Assembly: GCF_009755605.1 (NCBI RefSeq)
Contig: NZ_WPNZ01000011.1
Span: 144,093 to 208,092, forward strand
Direction: 5' to 3'
DNA length: 64,000 nucleotides
Source of the DNA: Streptomyces typhae
Lineage (GTDB): Bacteria > Actinomycetota > Actinomycetes > Streptomycetales > Streptomycetaceae
The translations under genes and the position numbers were made by a program. Below are positions 33,479 to 41,385 of the stretch, one piece after another. The notes under the pieces were generated by a model. The model was not told the origin of the DNA and searched no databases. It worked only from the letters and a program-made list of their open reading frames with translations. Position 1 is the first letter of the stretch; the number at the start of each line of letters is the position of its first letter.

Positions 33479-35178
33479 GACGCCGGGCCTCCTTCCGTGG
33501 TGGCGGGGCCGCGGGGGCCCTCGATGAGGTCGGGGCCGTCGGGACCGTCCTTGGCGGAGGCGAGGACGAGGTCGAGCACGCGGTGTTCGTCGAGGTCGCG
33601 GGCGGGCGCGGTGTGCACGACGCGTCCCTCGCGCAGGACGAGGACGCGGTCGGCGAGACCGAGGACCTCCGGCACCTCGCTGGACACGAGCAGCACGGCG
33701 AGGCCCTCGTCGGCGAGCCGCCGGATGACGGTGTACAGCTCGGCGCGGGCGCCGACGTCGACGCCGCGCGTCGGCTCGTCGAGGAGCAGGACGCGGCAGC
33801 CGCGCAGCAGCCAGCGGGCGAGGACGGCCTTCTGCTGGTTGCCGCCGGAGAGGGTGCGCACGGGCACGGCGGGGTTGTCGGGGCGCAGCGACAGCTCCCG
33901 GGTGGCCTCGCGGGCGGCCCGCAGCTCCTTGCCCCGGTCCACCCATCCCCCGTACGAGAAGCGGGACAGGGAGGACACCGACACGTTGCGGGTGACGGAC
34001 TCCAGCATCAGCAGGGCCTGTGCCTTGCGCTCCTCGGGGGCGAGACCGATCCCGGCGCGGACGGCGGCGCGCACGCTGCCGGGGCGCAGCACCCTGCCGT
34101 CCAGGCTGACGCGGCCGCGCGTCGGCTTGCGGGCGCCGAAGATGGTCTCCAGGATCTCGGAGCGCCCGGAGCCGACGAGTCCGGCGAGGCCGACGATCTC
34201 ACCGGGCCGCAGTTCGAGGTCCAGCGGCTCGAACTCGCCGTCTCTGGCGAGGCCTTGCACGGCGAGGACGGGCGGCACGGGCTGGACGGGCGGCGCCACG
34301 TCGGCCGGCCCCGCACCGGACAGCCCCGCACCGGACAGCCCGGCACCGGACGGCCCGGCACCGGACGGCCCGGCATCGGACGGCCCCGCACCGGAGGGTG
34401 TCGCCGCGGGTTCCGCCCGCTCGGGGAAGACGTACTCGACGTTGCGTCCCGTCATGAGCGCGATGACCTCGCGCGTCGGGGTGGAGTCGGCGGGGAGACC
34501 GACGGCGACGGCACGTCCGTCCTTGAGCACGGTGACGCGGTCGCCGATGCGCCGGATCTCCTCCAGGCGGTGGGAGATGTGGACGACGGCGACACCGTCG
34601 GCCGTCAGATCGGCGACGATACGGAAGAGGTTGTCGACCTCGTCCGGGTCGAGCGCGGCGGACGGCTCGTCCATCACGATGAGCCGCACCTCGTGGGAGA
34701 GCGCCCGCGCCATGGACACGATCTGCTGCTGGGCCGCGGAGAGGTCGCCGACGAGCCGCGCCGGGTCGATCTCCCCGTGCCCGAGCCGCTTCAGGAGCGC
34801 CCCGGTCGCCGTGCGCGCCGCGCGGCCGCGCACCATGAAGCCGGCCGTCGTGGGCTCGTGCCCGAGGAAGACGTTCTCGGCGACGGACAGTCCCTCCACC
34901 AGGTCGAGTTCCTGATAGATGGTGGCGATGCCGAGGCGCATGGCGGCGATCGGGGAGCGCAGCGTGACCTTGTCGCCGCGCCAGGCGATGGTGCCGCCGT
35001 CGGGCTGGTGGGCGCCGGCGAGGACCTTGATGAGCGTGGACTTGCCGGCGCCGTTCTGGCCGAGCAGGCAGTGCACCTCGCCGGCCTGGACGTGCAGGTC
35101 GACGCCGTCGAGCGCGCGGACGCCCGGGAACGACTTGGTGATGCCGGACATGGTGAGCAGGGGTGGTTCTGGTGCCAT
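33475..35178 (-). CDS. ABC sugar importer ATPase, double-domain (RbsA/MglA type)
   Basis: A 567-residue fused ATPase. Domain 1 (about 1-240) has Walker A 'GQNGAGKST' (40-48), 'LSAAQQQ' and 'LIVMDEPSAAL'. Domain 2 (about 300-530) has the usual degenerate P-loop 'GLVGSGRSE' and a strong signature 'LSGGNQQK' with 'LLLDEPTRGVDVGA'. The linker between them contains a run of 'SGAGP/L' pentapeptides encoded by 15-bp DNA repeats (34309-34398). ATG 35178 follows GAGGGA. It is the first structural gene of the sugar module and is preceded by a candidate ROK operator at 35229. Confidence 0.92.
   Translation of the reverse strand: MAPEPPLLTMSGITKSFPGVRALDGVDLHVQAGEVHCLLGQNGAGKSTLIKVLAGAHQPDGGTIAWRGDKVTLRSPIAAMRLGIATIYQELDLVEGLSVAENVFLGHEPTTAGFMVRGRAARTATGALLKRLGHGEIDPARLVGDLSAAQQQIVSMARALSHEVRLIVMDEPSAALDPDEVDNLFRIVADLTADGVAVVHISHRLEEIRRIGDRVTVLKDGRAVAVGLPADSTPTREVIALMTGRNVEYVFPERAEPAATPSGAGPSDAGPSGAGPSGAGLSGAGLSGAGPADVAPPVQPVPPVLAVQGLARDGEFEPLDLELRPGEIVGLAGLVGSGRSEILETIFGARKPTRGRVSLDGRVLRPGSVRAAVRAGIGLAPEERKAQALLMLESVTRNVSVSSLSRFSYGGWVDRGKELRAAREATRELSLRPDNPAVPVRTLSGGNQQKAVLARWLLRGCRVLLLDEPTRGVDVGARAELYTVIRRLADEGLAVLLVSSEVPEVLGLADRVLVLREGRVVHTAPARDLDEHRVLDLVLASAKDGPDGPDLIEGPRGPATTEGGPAS
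34309..34398. repeat. Six-copy 15-bp repeat inside the ABC ATPase gene
   Basis: Units beginning at 34309 and every 15 bp (CCCCGCACCGGACAG with small changes) encode the pentapeptide linker. The unit length keeps the frame, so copy number can vary without breaking the gene. Confidence 0.85.
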
Positions 35179-35228
35179 GACGGTTCCCTCGGGGGGTGCG
35201 GCCGGACAGGCTCTTTCCAGGACATGAC

Positions 35229-35250
35229 CTTTGTTAAGGGCATGACAAAG
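35229..35250. promoter_or_regulatory. Candidate ROK operator upstream of the ABC importer
   Basis: Inverted arms CTTTGTTA (35229-35236) and TGACAAAG (35243-35250), seven of eight positions complementary, separated by six bases. This is 51 bp upstream of the ATPase start and resembles operators of ROK repressors, whose gene is directly upstream at 35334. Binding is inferred. Confidence 0.5.
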
Positions 35251-35275
35251 CTGATCATGGTGCCGGGGCCTCTCC

Positions 35276-35329
35276 GTACGAGTACGGGTACGGGTACGAG
35301 TACGGGTACGAGTACGGATAGGGGTACGG
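35276..35329. repeat. Nine-unit hexanucleotide array (GTACGR)
   Basis: Nine hexamers from 35276 alternate GTACGA and GTACGG, with one diverged unit ATAGGG at 35318. The array ends five bases before the stop of the ROK gene (35334) and occupies the gap between ROK and importer genes. Confidence 0.9.
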
Positions 35330-35333
35330 GCTG

Positions 35334-36524
35334 CTAAGCCGGTGAGAACAGGTGGTCGCTGATGAGCCGGGCGCCGCCGATGACTCCGGCGGTGGGCCCC
35401 AGTTCGCCGAGGACGATGGGGAGGTTGCCGGTCGCGAGGGGCAGCGACTGGCGGTAGACCTGAGTGCGGATCGCGGCGAGCAGCGTGTGGCCGAGGCCGG
35501 TGACCCCGCCGCCGATCACCACGAGACCGGGGTTGAAGAAGCTGACGAGGCCCGCGATGACCTGGCCGGTGCGGTTGCCACCGGCGCGGATCAGGTCGAG
35601 CGCGACGGCGTCACCGGCGGCCGCCGCCCCGGCGACGTCGACGGCGGTGAGCCGTCCCGAGCCCTCGAAGCGGGTGGAGAGCTCCGGGGACCCCCCGTGC
35701 CGGGCGGCCTCCTCGGCGTCGCGGGCGAGCGCGGCACCGCTGAAGTACGCCTCCAGGCAGCCCTTGTTGCCGCAGGCGCAGGGGCGTCCTTCCGGTTCGA
35801 CCTGGATGTGGCCGATGTCGCCGGCGCTGCCGGTCGTACCGCGGTACACGTCGCCGCCGACGACGATGCCGCAGCCGATGCCGGTGCCGATCTTGACGCA
35901 GAGGAAGTCGCCCACGGAGCGGGCCACGCCCGCGTGCTGCTCCCCCATCGCCATCAGGTTCACGTCGTTGTCGACCATGACCGGGCAGCCGAGGTCCTGG
36001 CTGAGCGCCTCCCGTACGGGAAAGCCGTCCCAGCCGGGCATGATCGGCGGCGCCACCGGGACACCCTCCGGGAAGCGGACGGGACCCGGTACGCCGATGC
36101 CGGCGCCGTCGAAGCCCTCCGCGAGGCCGGAGGCCCGCAGCTTGGCGGCCATGGCCAGGACCTGCTCGAAAACGGCCACGGGGCCCTCGCGCACGTCCAT
36201 GGGCTGGTTGATGTGCCCGAGCACCTCCAGCTCGGCGTTGGTGACGGCGACGTCGATCGAGGTCGCGCCGATGTCCACGCCGAGGAAGCGGAGGGCCGGG
36301 GCCAGGCGGATGTTGTGGGAGCGGCGGCCGCCGCGGGACGCGGCGAGGCCGTCGGCGACCACGAGTCCGGTCTCCAGGAGGCGGTCCACCTCCACGGCCA
36401 GTTTGGACCGGGAGAGGTCGACCTGGTCGCCCAGTTGGGCACGGGAGTTGGGGCCTCCGTCGCGCAGCAGCCGCAGCAGTCGCGCCTGGTGCGCGTTGGC
36501 GGGTCGAGCAGTCATGCGTCTCAC
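35334..36524 (-). CDS. ROK-family transcriptional repressor
   Basis: From GTG 36524 (GGAGG six bases upstream; ATG 36515 is the alternative) the protein has 396 residues. Residues about 5-80 form a winged helix ('RLLRLLRDGGPNSRAQLGDQVDLSRSKLAVEVDRLLETGLV'), then a ROK sugar-kinase-like fold ('FLGVDIGATSIDVAVTN', 'GIGVPGPVRF', 'VDNDVNLMAMGE', 'CVKIGTGIGCGIV') with the zinc motif 'CACGNKGCLEAYFSG'. Such proteins sense a sugar and repress the linked transport genes. The gene is directly upstream of and co-directional with the importer; candidate operators are at 36637 (its own promoter) and 35229. Confidence 0.88.
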   Translation of the reverse strand: MRRMTARPANAHQARLLRLLRDGGPNSRAQLGDQVDLSRSKLAVEVDRLLETGLVVADGLAASRGGRRSHNIRLAPALRFLGVDIGATSIDVAVTNAELEVLGHINQPMDVREGPVAVFEQVLAMAAKLRASGLAEGFDGAGIGVPGPVRFPEGVPVAPPIMPGWDGFPVREALSQDLGCPVMVDNDVNLMAMGEQHAGVARSVGDFLCVKIGTGIGCGIVVGGDVYRGTTGSAGDIGHIQVEPEGRPCACGNKGCLEAYFSGAALARDAEEAARHGGSPELSTRFEGSGRLTAVDVAGAAAAGDAVALDLIRAGGNRTGQVIAGLVSFFNPGLVVIGGGVTGLGHTLLAAIRTQVYRQSLPLATGNLPIVLGELGPTAGVIGGARLISDHLFSPA

Positions 36525-36636
36525 GCGCCCCTCCCCGCCTCTTCGGCCGAATCCCGTGTGTGTTCGCTGGGCTTTGGAGGGGAACGTAGCAGCGCGTGCC
36601 GGGACTGGGAAGAAGTTGAGCGCGAATTGCCCACCA

Positions 36637-36659
36637 CTTTCTCCAGTCACAGGACAAAG
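36637..36659. promoter_or_regulatory. Candidate operator in the ROK promoter
   Basis: CTTTCTCC (36637-36644) and GGACAAAG (36652-36659) are complementary at seven of eight positions with seven bases between. The GGACAAAG half matches the element at 35229 and the repeat at 28422. Confidence 0.4.
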
Positions 36660-36711
36660 GTGTGGAGGGCGGACCTTCGCGGGGCGCCCCAGGCCCGCCC
36701 CTTCACCGAAA

Positions 36712-36784
36712 CCGGGGGCTCCGCCCCCGGCCCCCCGAAAGAATCGGCGCTTCGCGCCTCGTCCTCAAACGCCGGACGGGCTGA
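36712..36784. repeat. Common Streptomyces intergenic repeat with two hairpins
   Basis: Two stem-loops, CCGGGGGC/GCCCCCGG (36712-36719, 36723-36730) and GGCGC/GCGCC (36746-36758), are followed by a 'cctcaaacgccggacgggct' segment. I recognise this as a widespread Streptomyces 3'-flanking repeat. Here it lies just after the stop of the GntR gene and may act as its terminator. Confidence 0.6.
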
Positions 36785-36791
36785 AACAGGG

Positions 36792-37469
36792 TCAGCCCTG
36801 CTCCCGTTCGTGGTACGTCTTCCGCGTGTGCTCCGTGTGCGCCCGCATGACCTCCGTCGCCCGCGCCCCGTCGCGGGCGACGATCGCGGCGATGAGGTCA
36901 CGGTGTTCGATCCACGACTGGATGCCGCGCTGCCGGGCCACCGGCGTGTAGTACCACCGCACGCGCCGGTCGACCTGACCGGCCAGTTCGGCGAGGACGA
37001 CGTTGCCGGCGAGTTCCATGACCTTGGCGTGGAACGCCGCGTTCGTGGCCACGACGAGGTCGACGTCGCCGTCGGCCACGGCCGACTCGCCCTTGGCGCA
37101 CAGCTCTTCGAGGGCGGCGATCCCGGCCGTCCCCGCGTGCGCGGCGGCGAGGCGCGCGGCCTCGGCCTCCAGGAGGGTGCGGACCGTGAGCAACTGGTCC
37201 GCCTCCTCCTCCGTCGGCTCGTGCACGAACGCGCCCTGCGCGGGGCGCAGATCGACCCAGCCCTCGGTGTTGAGGCGTTGCAGCGCCTCACGGACCGGCT
37301 GCCGCGACACCCCGAGATGCCCGGCCAGCTCGCTCTCGACCAGGTGCTGGCCGGGGCGCAGCGCCCGGGTGGTGATGAGTTCGAGCAGCGCCTCGTAGAC
37401 CCGTTCGCGCAGCGGCCCCGGCCGCTCCAGCTTGGGCACCGTGCCCAGCGGCAGTCCTGTGGACAACAT
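36792..37469 (-). CDS. GntR/FadR-family (FCD) regulator
   Basis: A 225-residue protein from ATG 37469, which has GGAGGGGGA upstream. Residues about 18-85 are the GntR winged helix ('LRERVYEALLELITTRALRPGQHLVESELAGHLGVSRQPVREALQRL'), followed by an all-helical FCD ligand domain with 'LRTLLEAEAARLA'-type helix ('VRTLLEAEAARLAAAHAG'), 'NAAFHAKVMELAGN' and 'EHRDLIAAIVARDGARATEVMRAHTEHTRKTY' carrying the His/Asp metal ligands. FCD regulators sense organic acids. TGTCTACA at 37549-37556 in its promoter may be an autoregulatory site. Target genes are unknown; the palindrome at 7436 is of a compatible type. Confidence 0.85.
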   Translation of the reverse strand: MLSTGLPLGTVPKLERPGPLRERVYEALLELITTRALRPGQHLVESELAGHLGVSRQPVREALQRLNTEGWVDLRPAQGAFVHEPTEEEADQLLTVRTLLEAEAARLAAAHAGTAGIAALEELCAKGESAVADGDVDLVVATNAAFHAKVMELAGNVVLAELAGQVDRRVRWYYTPVARQRGIQSWIEHRDLIAAIVARDGARATEVMRAHTEHTRKTYHEREQG

Positions 37470-37616
37470 CGCGGTCCCCCTCCTGGGCGACGACAGCTCC
37501 TGGACGGCGACAGCCAGAGGCGACGACAGCCGGAGTCGAATTGGCTTTTGTCTACAGTTTACCGAGCACCAAGGCCGGTGCCAGGGGGAGTTGACCATCC
37601 CGTCGGCGGTACCGCG

Positions 37617-38564
37617 TCACGGACAGCGCACGACCTGTCCCGCGTACGACAGATTGCCGCCGAAGCCGAAGAGCAGCACGGGGTCGCCCTTGCTGATCTC
37701 GCCCCGCTCCACCAGCTTGGACAGGGCGAGCGGCACCGAGGCGGCCGAGGTGTTGCCGGACTCGACGACATCGCGGGCGACGACGGCGTTCACGGCGCCG
37801 ATGCGCTCCGCGAGCGGCTCGACGATGCGCAGGTTCGCCTGGTGCAGCACGACGGCGGCGAGGTCCGCGGGGACGAGCCCCGCCCGCTCGCAGGCGGCGC
37901 GGGCCAGCGGGGGCAGCTGGGTGGTGGCCCAGCGGTAGACGCTCTGCCCCTCCTGCGCGAACCGCGCGGGCTCCCCCTCGATGCGCACGGCGTGCCCCAT
38001 CTCCGGTACGGAGCCCCACAGCACCGGGCTGATCCCGGCCTCCTCGCCGTCCCCGCACGGCTCCACGACCGCCGCGCCCGCGCCGTCGCCGACGAGCACG
38101 CAGGTGGAGCGGTCGGACCAGTCCACGACGGCGGACATCTTGTCCGCGCCGATCACCAGGGCCCGGCTCGCCGCCCCGGCCCGTACGGCGTGGTCGGCGG
38201 TGGCGAGCGCGTGTGTGAAGCCCGCGCACACGACGTTGACGTCCATCGCGGCGGGCGAGCCGAGGCCGAGGCGGGCGGCGACCCGGGCGGCCATGTTCGG
38301 CGAGCGGTCGACGGCCGTCGACGTGGCGACGACGACGAGGTCGACGGAGGCGGGCGCACGGCCGGCGGCGGCGAGCGCCTTGGCCGCCGCGTGCGCGGCC
38401 AGCTCGTCGACGGGCTCGTCGGGCCCCGCGAGGTGGCGGGTGCGGATGCCGACCCGGGAGCGGATCCACTCGTCGCTGGTGTCGACCATGTCCGCCAGGT
38501 CCTCGTTGGTGAGCACCTTGGCAGGCTGGTAGTGGCCGACGGCGGCGATGCGTGAGCCGGGCAT
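37617..38564 (-). CDS. 3-oxoacyl-ACP synthase III (FabH-like)
   Basis: A 315-residue thiolase-fold enzyme with the complete KAS III triad C113 ('VNVVCAGFTHA'), H241 ('VVLHQANLRI') and N271 ('SGNTSAASVP'), close to C112/H244/N274 of E. coli FabH. ATG 38564 follows AGGGGAA. It condenses an acyl-CoA starter with malonyl-ACP. The gene stands alone, not with other fab genes, so it is probably a secondary copy for a special starter or an acyl transfer rather than the housekeeping enzyme. Confidence 0.85.
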   Translation of the reverse strand: MPGSRIAAVGHYQPAKVLTNEDLADMVDTSDEWIRSRVGIRTRHLAGPDEPVDELAAHAAAKALAAAGRAPASVDLVVVATSTAVDRSPNMAARVAARLGLGSPAAMDVNVVCAGFTHALATADHAVRAGAASRALVIGADKMSAVVDWSDRSTCVLVGDGAGAAVVEPCGDGEEAGISPVLWGSVPEMGHAVRIEGEPARFAQEGQSVYRWATTQLPPLARAACERAGLVPADLAAVVLHQANLRIVEPLAERIGAVNAVVARDVVESGNTSAASVPLALSKLVERGEISKGDPVLLFGFGGNLSYAGQVVRCP

Positions 38565-38686
38565 GGACGTTCCCCTCGTGGTGCCGGACGTGCGTGACCG
38601 TCCAGTCTGCTCAGCGACTCACGGGTACGAGGTGACGTGAAGCGACAGTATTGGGGCGTCTGGTTTGGATGCTTCACCACATCGCG

Positions 38687-38836
38687 TCACCCGGTGAAGA
38701 GCTGTCTGGCCTTGTGTACGAGTTCGTAGAGGCCGTAGGCGAGGGGTGCTCCCACCCACAGCCAGGCCCCGACGATCAGCGGGCGGCGGCGCGGCGGGGC
38801 CGCCCGGTCACCGGGCCGGGGAGGCGGTGGCGTCAT
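38687..38836 (-). CDS. OFA transporter-associated small membrane protein
   Basis: A 49-residue protein whose ATG 38836 lies inside the 3' end of the OFA transporter gene (29-bp overlap, different frame). A Pro/Arg-rich N-terminus is followed by one hydrophobic helix (about 20-37, 'LIVGAWLWVGAPLAYGLYEL') and 'VHKARQLFTG'. This is the pattern of the MFS transporter small subunit found directly downstream of OFA-family genes in actinomycetes. It presumably associates with or stabilises the transporter. Too short to be called by most gene finders. Confidence 0.75.
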   Translation of the reverse strand: MTPPPPRPGDRAAPPRRRPLIVGAWLWVGAPLAYGLYELVHKARQLFTG

Positions 38837-40178
38837 CGGCGGGCTCCTTACTGGCGCGGACGTGGTGGCGCGGGTGCACGGGGCGTATCAGCTCGTTGGC
38901 GACGAAGCCGACGACCAGCAGGCCGATCATGATGGACAGGGAGACCCCGTAGAGGCCGGGGCCGTGCTTGCCCGCGTCCTCCTGGCGGTCGGCCACCCAG
39001 TTGACGATCAGCGGGCCGAGGACGCCGGCGAGCGACCACGCGGTGAGCAGCCGCCCGTGGATCGCGCCGACCTGGTAGGTGCCGAACAGGTCCTTCAGAT
39101 AGGCGGGGACCGTCGCGAAGCCACCGCCGTAGAAGGAGAGGAGGATCAGGGCGCAGACGACGAAGAGCGGTTTCGACTGGTCGCCGAACAGGGCGATCAG
39201 GAGATACATCAGGGCGCCCGCGCCCAGGTAGAGGCGGTACACGTTCTTCCGGCCGACGAGGTCGGACGCGGACGACCAGCCGATGCGGCCCGCCATGTTC
39301 GCGGCCGACAGGAGCGCGACGAAGCCCGCCGCGGCCGACGCCGAGACGGGGGTGGAGGTGTCCGCGAAGAAGTCGGTGATCATCGGCGCGGCCTTCTCCA
39401 GGATGCCGATGCCCGCGGTCACGTTCATGCACAGGACCACCCACAGGCACCAGAACTGGGGGGTGCGCACGGCCTGCCGGGCCGAGACCTGCGGGCCGGT
39501 GCCGGAGGCCGCCGGCACCCCTGGCCCGCCGGGTGCCTCGGCCGTCCCTTCCGCCCCCGCCCCCGGACCCGGACTTGGCCCCGGCACCCGCACGAGCACC
39601 ACGCCGAGCGCCATGAACACCGCGTACGACAGGCCGTGCACCAGGAACGCGAGCGCGATGCCGGAGGAGTCCGCGCCGAACGTCTCCAGCATCCGCGCGG
39701 ACCACGGCGAGGCGATCAGCGCGCCGCCCCCGAAGCCCATGATCGCGATGCCGGTGGCCATGCCGGGGCGGTCGGGGAACCACTTGATGAGGGTGGACAC
39801 CGGGGAGATGTAGCCGATGCCGAGCCCGATGCCGCCGACGAACCCGTAGCCGAACACGATCAGCCAGTACTGGCGGGTCTCGGCGCCGAGCGCGGCGAGC
39901 AGGAAGCCGGAGGTGAAGCAGACGAGCGCGACGGACATCGCCCAGCGCGGACCGTTGCGCTCCACGAGGGTGCCGCCGAAAGCGGCGGACAGGCCGAGCA
40001 TCACGATGCCGAGCTGGAACGGCAGCGCGCTCTGGGTGCCGCTGAGGTCGAGGGCGGATTCGAGGGGCGGCTTGAAGACGCTCCAGGCATAGGCCTGGCC
40101 GATCGAGAGATGCACCGACAGGGCGGCGGGGGGTACGAGCCATCGGCTCCAGCCGGGTGGCGCTACGGGGGGCCTCAT
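38808..40178 (-). CDS. OFA-family MFS transporter
   Basis: A 456-residue protein with 12 helices. Start ATG 40178 overlaps the LysR stop as ATGA. 'SIGQAYAWSVFKPPLESALDLSGTQSALPF', 'GGIGLGIGYISPVSTLIKWFPDRPGMATGIAIMGFGGGALI' and, in the second half, 'RIGWSSASDLVGRKNVYRLYLG' are OFA features. A Gly/Pro/Ala-rich stretch lies in the central loop (about 215-245). It is only distantly like the transporter at 12853, lacks that protein's N-terminal extension, and is likely to carry another small monocarboxylate or dicarboxylate such as formate, oxalate or pyruvate. Confidence 0.85.
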   Translation of the reverse strand: MRPPVAPPGWSRWLVPPAALSVHLSIGQAYAWSVFKPPLESALDLSGTQSALPFQLGIVMLGLSAAFGGTLVERNGPRWAMSVALVCFTSGFLLAALGAETRQYWLIVFGYGFVGGIGLGIGYISPVSTLIKWFPDRPGMATGIAIMGFGGGALIASPWSARMLETFGADSSGIALAFLVHGLSYAVFMALGVVLVRVPGPSPGPGAGAEGTAEAPGGPGVPAASGTGPQVSARQAVRTPQFWCLWVVLCMNVTAGIGILEKAAPMITDFFADTSTPVSASAAAGFVALLSAANMAGRIGWSSASDLVGRKNVYRLYLGAGALMYLLIALFGDQSKPLFVVCALILLSFYGGGFATVPAYLKDLFGTYQVGAIHGRLLTAWSLAGVLGPLIVNWVADRQEDAGKHGPGLYGVSLSIMIGLLVVGFVANELIRPVHPRHHVRASKEPADDATASPAR

Positions 40179-41158
40179 GATCCCGAACGGTAGGAACGCC
40201 GGACGGCCGTTGGGAAGGGGTCGGACACGGCGGATTTGTCGACGGTATGCGATGTACGGGGTGCCGACGGCTGCGCCCCGGCCCGCCGCAGGTGCTCCGC
40301 GAGGGCCTCGACGGCCGGAGCCGGTGGTCCCTCCTTGGCGCCCCGGGCGAGCAGATGGCGGCGGCGCGCCCAGGGTTCCCGCAGCTCGCACACGTCGAGG
40401 GGGTGGTCCGGGTCGACGGCGCGGCGCGGTACGACGGCGAGCCCGACGCCTGCCGCGGCGAGGGCGACGAGGACGTTGAGGTCGGCCACGGTGGTGCGGT
40501 GGCGTGCGACGGGGGCGCCCGGGCCGAGGTGCTTCTCGATCCAGCGGCGCAGTGAGGAGCCGCTGTCGAGGCCGACGAGGGGGTGTTCGGCGACCTCGCT
40601 GTACGTCAGGCCGCTCCGCCCGGCGAGCGCGCCGCCCGCCTGCCCGATCACCACGAGCGAGTCGTCTCCGAGCACCTCCGTGACCAGGCCGCGGTCCCGC
40701 GCCTCGGCGTCGACCACGACGCCCAGGTCGGCCTCGGCGTCCGCGAGCAGCCGCAGCGTCCCCGGGGTGCGCCGCTCGGACACCGTGACGTCGACGTCGG
40801 GGTGCGCCCGCAGGAAGGTGACGAGGGCCTGCGGCACCAGGCGGTAGCGGGCGGAGCCGCCGCACAGCAGGGTCAGCGGGGCGGCGGGGGGCCGGGTGTA
40901 GCTCGCGACGGCGCTGTCGAGCCGCGCCGTCCGGTCGAGCACGTCGCGGGCGTGCCGCGCGAGCGTCGCCCCGGCCGGGGTGGGCCGCACGCCCCGTCTG
41001 CCGCGGATCAGGAGTTCCACACCGGCGTGGTGCTCCAGGGCGCGCACCCTGGCGCTGGCCGACGGCAGGCTCAGATGCATCCGGCGGGCGCCGCCCGTGA
41101 TGGTCCCCTCGGCGACGATGCCGAGGAACAGGCGGAGATCGTCCAGGTCGTAGCGCAC
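40175..41158 (-). CDS. LysR-family transcriptional regulator
   Basis: A 327-residue LysR protein. GTG 41158 starts 'RYDLDDLRLFLGIVAEGTITGGARRMHLSLPSASARVRALEHHAG', the usual N-terminal helix-turn-helix; an effector-binding domain follows from about 90. Its stop overlaps the OFA transporter start by four bases, so regulator, transporter and small subunit form one transcript, which is unusual because LysR genes are generally divergent. The ribosome site is weak. A 36-bp repeat array lies directly upstream. Confidence 0.85.
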   Translation of the reverse strand: MRYDLDDLRLFLGIVAEGTITGGARRMHLSLPSASARVRALEHHAGVELLIRGRRGVRPTPAGATLARHARDVLDRTARLDSAVASYTRPPAAPLTLLCGGSARYRLVPQALVTFLRAHPDVDVTVSERRTPGTLRLLADAEADLGVVVDAEARDRGLVTEVLGDDSLVVIGQAGGALAGRSGLTYSEVAEHPLVGLDSGSSLRRWIEKHLGPGAPVARHRTTVADLNVLVALAAAGVGLAVVPRRAVDPDHPLDVCELREPWARRRHLLARGAKEGPPAPAVEALAEHLRRAGAQPSAPRTSHTVDKSAVSDPFPTAVRRSYRSGS

Positions 41159-41160
41159 CG

Positions 41161-41340
41161 CAGCAGCCTAGGGCGCGACCTCGGGCCGGGCACACGCAGC
41201 AGCCCAAGGCGCGACCTCGGGCCGGACACACGCAGCAGCCCAAGGCGCGACCTCGGGCCGGACACACGCAGCAGCCCAAGGCGCGACCTCGGGCCGGACA
41301 CACGCAGCAGCCCAAGGCGCCGCCTCAAGCCGGGTACACG
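41161..41340. repeat. Five-copy 36-bp tandem array (minisatellite)
   Basis: Units start at 41161, 41197, 41233, 41269 and 41305; the middle three are identical and the outer two diverged. There are no spacers. It fills most of the region between the divergent LysR (41158) and TSUP (41386) starts. All six frames read through because 36 is a multiple of 3, but no ribosome site or credible product is linked to it. Confidence 0.95.
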
Positions 41341-41385
41341 GATCACGCATTGTGGGTGTACCCGGCACGGGCCGATGCTCGACAG

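Noticed and set aside
23675..34915. A 3,746-codon open frame on the plus strand
   Set aside because: It runs antisense to at least nine well-supported genes, and its composition (Val/Gly/Asp-rich, no domain) is what the opposite strand of high-GC genes produces.
41161..41340. CRISPR array
   Set aside because: The 36-bp units are contiguous with no unique spacers and there are no cas genes nearby; it is a simple tandem repeat.
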